A stretch of DNA of 12,116 nucleotides from JAVRLS01 sp031961205. GTDB taxonomy: Archaea > Thermoplasmatota > Thermoplasmata > Thermoplasmatales > Thermoplasmataceae. Location: NCBI GenBank assembly GCA_031961205.1, contig JAVRLS010000033.1, forward strand, positions 1-12,116. The letters are read 5' to 3'. The position numbers were made by a program, and so were the translations under genes. Shown here piece after piece: positions 7,816 through 12,116 of this stretch; the first letter of the stretch is position 1, and each line of letters begins with the position of its first letter. Below the pieces are notes generated by a model. That model worked only from the letters and a program-made list of their open reading frames with translations, made no database searches and was not told the DNA's origin.

Positions 7816-7887
7816 GCGCCGGATACCGTGCTATCATATATTTATTATGTAATTCCAGATAATAAATTATCTTCAGTATTCCGGCGC
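7816..7887. repeat. Inverted repeat bracketing the PLD-like gene promoter
   Basis: GCGCCGGATAC at 7816-7826 is complementary to GTATTCCGGCGC at 7876-7887 apart from one bulged T, giving 11 pairs including eight uninterrupted GC-rich ones. The near arm covers the expected transcription start of the PLD-like gene and the far arm lies upstream of its TATA box. This is the layout of a pair of operator half-sites, or a large hairpin. Related GCCGG cores recur at 7914-7920 (AACCGGC) and 8027-8033 (GCGCCGG). Confidence 0.6.
7836..7847 (-). promoter_or_regulatory. TATA box of the PLD-like gene (leaderless)
   Basis: On the - strand the sequence reads AATAAATATATG. It is centred about 27 nt ahead of the GTG at 7814, so transcription should begin at or next to the start codon. 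No ribosome binding site is present, which agrees with a leaderless transcript. Confidence 0.6.
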
Positions 7888-7971
7888 CATAGTATCACCA
7901 TATCAGCTGCATTAACCGGCAGGAATATACATGCAGAACGCATTCGCGTATGCAAAAAGCTAATTCGCAAA

Positions 7972-7980
7972 GATTTATAA
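7972..7980 (+). promoter_or_regulatory. Orphan rightward TATA box
   Basis: GATTTATAA, preceded by purines (GCAAA), is a good archaeal TATA element. The predicted start near 8002 lies far upstream of PCNA, about 9 nt before the ATG at 8011. It would drive either the small ORF, a non-coding RNA, or a long PCNA leader. Confidence 0.4.
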
Positions 7981-8010
7981 CAGGCTTTGCATTTCATTTT
8001 AATCAACTGC

Positions 8011-8109
8011 ATGACTGGAGCTCCCTGCGCCGGTTTAGTGATCTGGCCGTATTTGCTGTGCCAGGAGAGGAACTTGAATAAAACCTGGTATTTAAAGGAG
8101 GATGCGTGA
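8011..8109 (+). CDS. Possible 32-aa small protein (or structured leader RNA) upstream of PCNA
   Basis: ATG 8011 to TGA 8107-8109 encodes 32 residues beginning MTGAPCAGLVIWPYLL, with two cysteines and three tryptophan or tyrosine-rich spots. A TATA box lies 35 nt upstream, but there is no Shine-Dalgarno. Its stop overlaps a GTG at 8106 that is preceded by GGAGG (8097-8101) and opens a further 10-codon ORF ending at 8138. The same stretch can fold: GCCGG (8029-8033) with CTGGC (8043-8047), and CCAGG (8061-8065) with CCTGG (8083-8087). I do not recognise the peptide. It could equally be an RNA element or chance. Confidence 0.25.
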   Translation: MTGAPCAGLVIWPYLLCQERNLNKTWYLKEDA

Positions 8110-8138
8110 AAACCGTGCCATGGACAGGGATGCAATAG

Positions 8139-8145
8139 TTTAAAA
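8139..8145 (+). promoter_or_regulatory. TATA-like element of PCNA
   Basis: TTTAAAA, preceded by purine-containing GCAATAG, lies about 40 nt ahead of the chosen start. Transcription would begin near 8167, leaving a leader of about 13 nt that carries the GAGGT ribosome binding site at 8169-8173. Confidence 0.45.
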
Positions 8146-8179
8146 TGCGAGTGAAATGTATGATATTAGAGGTATAAGT

Positions 8180-8920
8180 ATGATGAGATTAAATATTTCA
8201 GTCAGGAGTCTCAAGGAAATAACAGATTTACTGAGTGCCATAGTGACAGAGGCAAAATTCAGGATTGATGATGCAGGTTTTTCCGTAACAGCTGTGGATC
8301 CAGCTCACGTTGCAATGGTCAGTCTCAATGTTCCGAAGGAAGCGTTCAATGAATTTCAAACTGACGGGCAGGAGGACATAGCACTGGATATCGACAGGCT
8401 CAAATCCATAATAAAGCTCACAAGCTCTTCAGAAAATGTCGGAATAACGAAGGAGAAGGAAAAGCTGAAATTTGATCTCGGTACGATAAGCAAGAGCATA
8501 TCCCTTCTCGACAGCAGCACGATCACAACACCGAAGATACCAAGCATAGCATCGGAATACTTCGCAGTTGTCAAGAAATCAGATTTTGAGCGTGGATTGC
8601 GTGCGGCTGAGGATATTTCCGATTCCATAAAATTCACGCTTTCCCCGGACGGGTTCAGGGCCAGTGCATCATCTGAATCAGAAGAATCGGAGATGACGCT
8701 GCCGAAGGATATGATTTCTGAACTCCAGTGTGATGGATCAATCAAGAGCTCATATCCCCTGGAATACCTTCTTAAATTCATAAGGGCCATGTCATCAGCA
8801 GATGCCCTGAAGCTGAGTTTCAGGGACGACTACCCGCTTTCGATAGAATTCTACCTGGACCAGAACCAGAATGCAAAGATAAAGGGTCTTTTCCTTCTCG
8901 CTCCGAGAATGGAACAGTAA
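8180..8920 (+). CDS. pcn: PCNA, DNA polymerase sliding clamp
   Basis: This is the homotrimeric replication clamp that encircles DNA and tethers polymerase, ligase, FEN1 and other partners. From the start at 8180 it is 246 aa, the normal size. It begins MMRLNISVRSLKEITDLLSA and contains the conserved AVDPAHVAMVSLNVP near residues 33-48, DLGTISKSISLLD in domain 1, an interdomain connector around TITTPKIPSIASEYF, and the C-terminal GLFLLAPRMEQ. GAGGT at 8169-8173 lies 6 nt before ATG 8180 and 9 nt before ATG 8183, so either may be used. The in-frame ATG at 8156 would add eight residues (MYDIRGIS) that embed the ribosome binding site, and I reject it. It is monocistronic here, facing a radical SAM gene. 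The serine- and acid-rich sequence is normal for the family. Confidence 0.97.
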   Translation: MMRLNISVRSLKEITDLLSAIVTEAKFRIDDAGFSVTAVDPAHVAMVSLNVPKEAFNEFQTDGQEDIALDIDRLKSIIKLTSSSENVGITKEKEKLKFDLGTISKSISLLDSSTITTPKIPSIASEYFAVVKKSDFERGLRAAEDISDSIKFTLSPDGFRASASSESEESEMTLPKDMISELQCDGSIKSSYPLEYLLKFIRAMSSADALKLSFRDDYPLSIEFYLDQNQNAKIKGLFLLAPRMEQ

Positions 8921-8935
8921 CCATCCTATTTCAGG

Positions 8936-8966
8936 GCAAATGGGCTTTCCAGGCTCATCGATTTGC
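8936..8966 (+). other. Bulged hairpin in the PCNA 3' region
   Basis: GCAAA (8936-8940) pairs with TTTGC (8962-8966), and TGGGC (8941-8945) pairs with GCTCA (8953-8957) including one G-T pair. The two stems are contiguous on the 5' side and separated by a four-base bulge on the 3' side, giving ten pairs with a seven-base loop. It lies 15 nt after the PCNA stop and is followed by a second GCAAA (8973-8977). It may stabilise the 3' end of the mRNA. Confidence 0.35.
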
Positions 8967-9021
8967 AAAGGTGCAAACGCATCCTTCTGTAAAGATCGAT
9001 CCGGCTTTGCCCCCTGAATAA

Positions 9022-9031
9022 CTCATTTTTA
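9022..9031 (+). terminator. T-run terminator of PCNA
   Basis: CTCATTTTTA, about 100 nt after the PCNA stop, fits the T-run signal used for archaeal termination. The identical 10-mer occurs on the opposite strand at 9126-9135, serving the converging gene. Confidence 0.55.
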
Positions 9032-9050
9032 TCTTAAACTCGTATAATAA

Positions 9051-9058
9051 CTATAAAG
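9051..9058 (+). promoter_or_regulatory. Orphan rightward TATA box antisense to the radical SAM 3' end
   Basis: CTATAAAG, within an AT-rich stretch (CGTATAATAACTATAAAG), is a strong archaeal TATA match. It predicts a start near 9080, exactly where an ATG occurs (9080-9082). That frame runs to 9310, but from about codon 26 it is antisense to the radical SAM gene. The product may therefore be a short antisense or structured RNA, a small leaderless peptide, or nothing. Confidence 0.35.
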
Positions 9059-9102
9059 TTAGTAACCTGGCAGGAAAACATGGTAAAGCATGGGTCCAGT
9101 TA

Positions 9103-9130
9103 TTTTCCTGATCACGGGAATCAGGTAAAA
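9103..9130. other. Hairpin between convergent PCNA and radical SAM genes
   Basis: CCTGAT (9107-9112) and ATCAGG (9120-9125) form six perfect pairs around the loop CACGGGA. TTTT (9103-9106) and AAAA (9127-9130) can extend the stem past one bulged T. A wider pair, GTAACC (9062-9067) with GGTTAC (9153-9158), encloses it. On neither strand does a T-run directly follow the stem, so it is not a classical hairpin terminator. Confidence 0.5.
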
Positions 9131-9135
9131 ATGAG
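9126..9135 (-). terminator. T-run terminator of the radical SAM gene
   Basis: On the - strand this reads CTCATTTTTA, 19 nt after the stop codon at 9155. It matches all ten bases of the PCNA terminator on the other strand. Confidence 0.5.
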
Positions 9136-9154
9136 CGGATCTTCAGCACGATGG

Positions 9155-10117
9155 TTACCTGGTCTGTATTTTCCTCATGAAATATGTTTTGCCTTCATAT
9201 TCCAGTTCTACCATCCTGCCTTCCTTTACAATTTTTTCAAACTCATCCCAGCTGGATCCGTTTTCCCTCAGGGCCTTCTCTATCGCATCCCTCCTCATGG
9301 GATGGACTGAAGTCGTGTCGAGTATGCTGTCAAGAACATTCCCGGTAATCGAGAATTCATTTCCCTCGTAGCCTATCAGGTACTCAACCTTTTCCTGGCC
9401 CAGGCACTTCGAGAATACCTGGAACGCCGAATTGATAAAATTTTCTTCAGGAGGCCGCACCCACTTCTCTGCCGGGGGACGTGTCGGCACCGCCAGGTAT
9501 GATTTTTTTACAGTTGAAACCTCCTTTATGAATTTTGAAATACCGGTAACATCATTCTCATCCTGAATTCCGTCCACAAGCATGGTCTCCGTTGCCAGGT
9601 ATCCCTTATATTCAGATGCGAACATCCTGATTCCATCCAGTACTTTTTCAAGTTTCACGCTCCCCTTTGGCCGGTCAACGCGCACCCATGTTCCAGGTTC
9701 CGTTGCGTCAACTTTCAGTGAAACCCAGTCTGATTCCATCAGATCATTTCTCACATCCTCCGACCAGATCAGGGATGAATTACTTATTACTGCAACCTTG
9801 ATCCCGAAATCTTTGACATCACGTATTTCCTTCCCGAGACCGGCGTCAAGCGTCGGTTCACCGTCAGGCACGAACGTAAGATAATCTATACTGTCACCCT
9901 TTTCTTCAGCTTCCTTTATCTTTTTTGAAACCGCATCGATTATTGATCCAGAATCATAAAATTTCCGGCGTTCCGCTGAATACGAAAGTGTCCTGCCAAG
10001 CTGGCAATAAACACAGGAATATGAGCACAATTTTGGCGGAATATTGTTTATGCCAAGGCTCCTGCCCAGCCTGCGTGATGGCACAGGCCCGAAAGCAATC
10101 TCTGGAATCTCATTCAT
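9155..10117 (-). CDS. Radical SAM enzyme, COG0731-like
   Basis: This 320-aa protein carries the radical SAM iron-sulfur motif C31-x3-C35-x2-C38 (LCSYSCVYCQLGRT), preceded by the family signature FGPVPSRRLGRSLGI at 9-23. DGEPTLD at 85-91 is the SAM-binding GGE-like motif. The last ~70 residues look like a winged-helix tail (SVHPMRRDAIEKALRENGSS). COG0731 also contains the tRNA wyosine enzyme Taw1/TYW1, but this protein lacks the N-terminal extension and extra cysteines that hold Taw1's second cluster; only one further cysteine is visible (KCLGQ). The substrate is therefore unknown. I chose ATG 10117 because a TATA box centred about 25 nt upstream predicts a leaderless mRNA there. TTG 10123, with AGGT 8 nt upstream, is the alternative. 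It is divergent from the thermosome gene and convergent with PCNA. Confidence 0.93.
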   Translation of the reverse strand: MNEIPEIAFGPVPSRRLGRSLGINNIPPKLCSYSCVYCQLGRTLSYSAERRKFYDSGSIIDAVSKKIKEAEEKGDSIDYLTFVPDGEPTLDAGLGKEIRDVKDFGIKVAVISNSSLIWSEDVRNDLMESDWVSLKVDATEPGTWVRVDRPKGSVKLEKVLDGIRMFASEYKGYLATETMLVDGIQDENDVTGISKFIKEVSTVKKSYLAVPTRPPAEKWVRPPEENFINSAFQVFSKCLGQEKVEYLIGYEGNEFSITGNVLDSILDTTSVHPMRRDAIEKALRENGSSWDEFEKIVKEGRMVELEYEGKTYFMRKIQTR

Positions 10118-10136
10118 GTTCAAACATCGATACCTG

Positions 10137-10146
10137 TTATATATGT
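10137..10146 (-). promoter_or_regulatory. TATA box of the radical SAM gene (leaderless)
   Basis: On the - strand this reads CATATATAAC, centred about 25 nt before ATG 10117. The predicted transcription start coincides with the start codon, and no well-placed Shine-Dalgarno precedes that ATG. Confidence 0.6.
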
Positions 10147-10150
10147 GTAT

Positions 10151-10183
10151 CCGGATTCGATTCCGTTAACGCATGCAATCCGG
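10151..10183. repeat. Inverted repeat and near-palindrome in the divergent promoter region
   Basis: CCGGATT (10151-10157) and AATCCGG (10177-10183) are perfect inverted arms 19 nt apart. The left arm also belongs to CGGATTCGATTCCG (10152-10165), which matches its own reverse complement at 12 of 14 positions. GTTAAC and GCATGC lie side by side at 10165-10176. The left arm overlaps where the TFB-recognition element of the radical SAM promoter should be, so a regulator bound here could block it. Confidence 0.5.
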
Positions 10184-10208
10184 GCCCACGCATAATTTTC
10201 GAATGGAT

Positions 10209-10226
10209 CCTGTGAATAGATACAGG
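10209..10226. repeat. Short inverted repeat upstream of the thermosome gene
   Basis: CCTGT (10209-10213) and ACAGG (10222-10226) surround GAATAGAT. The site lies about 100 nt upstream of the thermosome TATA box, inside the non-coding stretch between the divergent genes. It is a possible regulatory site; five-base arms can also arise by chance. Confidence 0.25.
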
Positions 10227-10323
10227 CACAATTTTGCACAGCGAATCGGATCAGTTTTTCTATGGCATGAGTAAATACATGGATGATCCGAATGGCTGTT
10301 CCTCTGGCGATCCATTTAGTAAA

Positions 10324-10331
10324 CTTTATAT
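10324..10331 (+). promoter_or_regulatory. TATA box of the thermosome gene
   Basis: CTTTATAT, with AAA on its 5' side, predicts a start near 10353. This leaves a leader of about 20 nt that contains the strong Shine-Dalgarno AGGTGATC at 10358-10365. Unlike the radical SAM and PLD-like genes, this gene is clearly not leaderless. Confidence 0.55.
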
Positions 10332-10371
10332 TGAAGAACATATTTATCCGTCAGGTAAGGTGATCAGAAAT

Positions 10372-12018
10372 ATGATGTCTGGACAGGTTCCAATACTTGT
10401 GCTTAAAGAAGGTACACAAAGAGAACAGGGAAAGAATGCACAGAGAAATAACATAGAGGCTGCTAAGGCCATTGCCGATGCGGTCAGGACTACGCTTGGC
10501 CCCAAGGGAATGGATAAGATGCTGGTCGATTCCATCGGCGATATTATAATTTCAAATGACGGTGCTACAATCCTGAAGGAAATGGATGTTGATCATCCAA
10601 CCGCAAAGATGATTGTGGAAGTTTCAAAGGCACAGGACACAGCTGTTGGTGATGGCACAACAACTGCAGTTGTTCTTTCAGGCGAGCTTCTGAAACAGGC
10701 AGAATCTCTTCTCGATCAGGGTGTACACCCGACGGTGATATCAAACGGATACCGCCTGGCTGTTAACGAGTGCAAGAAATATATCGATGAAATGGCATCC
10801 AAATCAACCGATGACGCCATTCTCAAGAAAATAGCCCTCACTGCACTTTCAGGCAAGAATACCGGTATATCCAATGCATTTCTTGCAGATCTGGTTGTAA
10901 AGGCCATAAATGCAGTTGCAGAAAATCGTGATGGAAAACTTGTTGTCGATACTGCAAATATAAAGGTTGACAAGAAGAACGGAGGAAGTGTCAACGACAC
11001 GCAGTTCATAAGCGGTATAGTAATAGACAAGGAAAAAGTACATTCGAGGATGCCGGATGTAGTCAAGAACGCAAAAATCGCCCTTGTGGATTCTGCACTT
11101 GAGATAAAGAAGACTGAAATAGAGGCAAAGGTCCAGATAAGCGATCCGAGCAAGATACAGGACTTCCTGAATCAGGAGACCAATACCTTCAAGGAGATGG
11201 TTGAGAAGGTAAAGAAGAGCGGCGCAAATGTTATACTCTGCCAGAAAGGAATAGACGACGTTGCACAGCATTACCTTGCGAAGGAAGGCATATATGCAGC
11301 AAGAAGGGTAAAGAAGAGCGATATGGAAAAGCTTGCTAAGGCCACCGGCGCAAAGATAATAACAGATCTGGATGACCTGAATTCCTCTGCACTCGGATAT
11401 GCTGAGAACGTTGAAGAGAAGAAAATTGGCGATGACAGGATGACATTCGTTACCGGCTGCAAGAATCCAAAGGCAGTCAGCATACTGATAAGGGGCGGCA
11501 CAGATCATGTCGTCTCGGAAGTCGAAAGAGCCCTCAACGATGCTATAAGGGTTGTCGGCATAACAAAAGAAGACGGGAAATTCCTCTGGGGCGGCGGAGC
11601 AGTTGAATCTGAGCTCTCGATGAGGATTATGAAATATGCAAACAGCGTTGGCGGAAGGGAGCAGCTGGCAATAGAAGCCTTCGGCAAGGCTCTTGAGATA
11701 ATTCCAAGGACGCTTGCTGAAAATGCCGGAATAGACCCGATAAACACGCTTATAAAACTGAAAGCGGCCCACGAGAAGGGACAGCTGTCAACAGGCATTG
11801 ACTTTGACAAGAACGATACCGGTGATATGGAGGCAAAAGGCGTTGTTGATCCGGTCCGCGTTAAAGAGCATGCCCTTGAAAGCGCCGTTGAAGTTGCAAC
11901 GATGATACTGCGCATTGATGACGTTGTGGCAAGCAAGAAATCCTCTCCTCCAGGCGGCCAGGGCGGCATGGGAGGTCCTGGTGGCATGGGAGGCATGGGC
12001 GGAATGCCTGAATACTGA
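10372..12018 (+). CDS. thsA: Thermosome alpha subunit (group II chaperonin)
   Basis: This ATP-driven chaperonin subunit forms the two-ring thermosome that folds cytosolic proteins. From ATG 10372 it is 548 aa, the usual length. Nucleotide-binding motifs are intact: LGPKGMDK at 42-49, NDGAT at 62-66 and GDGTTT at 93-98, with FLWGGGAVESELS in the second equatorial half. The C-terminus is the typical flexible Gly-Met tail (GGMGGPGGMGGMGGMPEY). The opening MMSGQVPILVLKEGTQREQG is, from memory, almost identical to the Thermoplasma alpha subunit, which supports both the subunit call and this start. AGGTGATC at 10358-10365 complements the 16S rRNA 3' end and lies 6 nt ahead (9 nt for the second ATG at 10375). 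The frame is open further up to 10234, but nothing there resembles a chaperonin. Confidence 0.98.
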   Translation: MMSGQVPILVLKEGTQREQGKNAQRNNIEAAKAIADAVRTTLGPKGMDKMLVDSIGDIIISNDGATILKEMDVDHPTAKMIVEVSKAQDTAVGDGTTTAVVLSGELLKQAESLLDQGVHPTVISNGYRLAVNECKKYIDEMASKSTDDAILKKIALTALSGKNTGISNAFLADLVVKAINAVAENRDGKLVVDTANIKVDKKNGGSVNDTQFISGIVIDKEKVHSRMPDVVKNAKIALVDSALEIKKTEIEAKVQISDPSKIQDFLNQETNTFKEMVEKVKKSGANVILCQKGIDDVAQHYLAKEGIYAARRVKKSDMEKLAKATGAKIITDLDDLNSSALGYAENVEEKKIGDDRMTFVTGCKNPKAVSILIRGGTDHVVSEVERALNDAIRVVGITKEDGKFLWGGGAVESELSMRIMKYANSVGGREQLAIEAFGKALEIIPRTLAENAGIDPINTLIKLKAAHEKGQLSTGIDFDKNDTGDMEAKGVVDPVRVKEHALESAVEVATMILRIDDVVASKKSSPPGGQGGMGGPGGMGGMGGMPEY

Positions 12019-12026
12019 AAATAAAA

Positions 12027-12052
12027 TTTTTCATATTTTTTGCTTTTATTTT
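12027..12052 (+). terminator. Multi-T-run terminator of the thermosome gene
   Basis: Starting 8 nt after the stop there are four successive T-runs of 5, 6, 4 and 4 bases (12027-12031, 12036-12041, 12044-12047, 12049-12052). This is the archaeal pattern for a strong terminator, as expected for a highly expressed gene. The remaining bases to 12116 are AT-rich and I see no gene in them. Confidence 0.75.
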
Positions 12053-12116
12053 ATAATCTCCGGAACTATTATCTTATTTTAAGGAATTTTAACGGAACTG
12101 AATTCATTTGTTATTC

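Larger units (their letters stand above)
7815..8179. other. 365-nt intergenic region between the PLD-like gene and PCNA
   Basis: This gap holds the leftward PLD-like promoter, the inverted repeat around it, an orphan rightward TATA box (7972-7980), a possible 32-codon ORF or structured RNA (8011-8109) and the PCNA promoter (8139-8145). Positions 8011-8060 are visibly richer in G and C than the AT-rich flanks, which in an AT-rich thermophile often marks a gene or RNA. A 96-codon leftward frame across the region (7845-8135) does not look like a real gene. Confidence 0.5.

Noticed and set aside
8029..8047. tRNA D-arm-like hairpin GCCGG/CTGGC
   Set aside because: No matching anticodon and T arms or acceptor stem nearby; the loop is not a proper D loop.
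7845..8135. 96-codon leftward open frame across the PLD-PCNA gap
   Set aside because: The composition is odd (many Cys, His, Met, Trp), no promoter or ribosome binding site is correctly placed, and it runs through the palindromes and TATA boxes; I see no domain.
8156..8179. Upstream ATG start of PCNA (eight extra residues)
   Set aside because: The extension contains the GAGGT ribosome binding site and PCNA proteins normally begin directly with the M-x-L/R-N/x-I strand; starts at 8180 or 8183 give the standard length.
9080..9310. 76-codon ORF after the orphan TATA box as a protein gene
   Set aside because: About two thirds of it is antisense to the conserved 3' end of the radical SAM gene; retained only as a possible RNA or short peptide.
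10148..10168. tRNA-like T arm (TTCGATT loop)
   Set aside because: The flanking five bases do not pair as a T stem and no acceptor, D or anticodon arms can be built around it.
10234..10371. 46-codon in-frame N-terminal extension of the thermosome
   Set aside because: It resembles no chaperonin sequence, contains the TATA box and Shine-Dalgarno of the gene, and the start at 10372 matches the known Thermoplasma alpha subunit beginning.
10849..11772. 307-codon leftward open frame inside the thermosome gene
   Set aside because: It is a shadow of a strongly conserved gene; its Tyr/Cys/Leu-rich translation is what the complement of the chaperonin codons produces.

Overview
The window looks like a piece of a cell-wall-less thermoacidophilic archaeon of the order Thermoplasmatales. 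The evidence is an archaeal PCNA, a group II chaperonin (thermosome) that I recall as very close to the Thermoplasma alpha subunit, archaeal TATA boxes about 25 nt ahead of leaderless start codons, an AGGTGATC Shine-Dalgarno matching archaeal 16S rRNA, T-run terminators, and frequent use of AGG and ATA codons. Base composition is moderate. I see no rRNA, tRNA, CRISPR array or insertion sequence.

Positions 1-6921 (+ strand) are one tightly packed operon that enters from the left edge. It encodes a very large, sequon-rich secreted or anchored surface protein built of carboxypeptidase-regulatory-like beta domains (5' end outside the window), a soluble charged protein with a DUF4129-like helical domain, a small single-span membrane protein, a MoxR-type AAA+ ATPase, a DUF58 protein with a degenerate VWA/MIDAS motif, and a polytopic membrane protein. 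Junctions range from a 23-nt overlap to a 4-nt gap. This is a MoxR-DUF58 chaperone-type module wired to a giant exported protein. The simplest reading is that MoxR and DUF58 assemble, fold or activate an envelope complex containing that protein.

Positions 6930-7814 (- strand) hold a convergent gene for a two-domain phospholipase D-like protein, transcribed leaderless from a GTG start. Both of its HKD motifs lack the aspartate. The 365-nt gap to PCNA carries its promoter, an inverted repeat bracketing that promoter, an orphan TATA box, and either a 32-codon ORF or a structured RNA. PCNA (8180-8920, +) follows.

PCNA converges on a COG0731-type radical SAM gene (9155-10117, -). The gap between them contains hairpins, an orphan TATA box and two identical 10-nt T-run terminators facing each other. 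The radical SAM gene and the thermosome alpha gene (10372-12018, +) are divergent, with a palindrome-rich shared promoter region. The window ends in the thermosome's T-rich terminator. The right half is housekeeping (replication clamp, chaperonin). The left half, with several proteins that I cannot assign to a function, is the part most likely to contain something undescribed.
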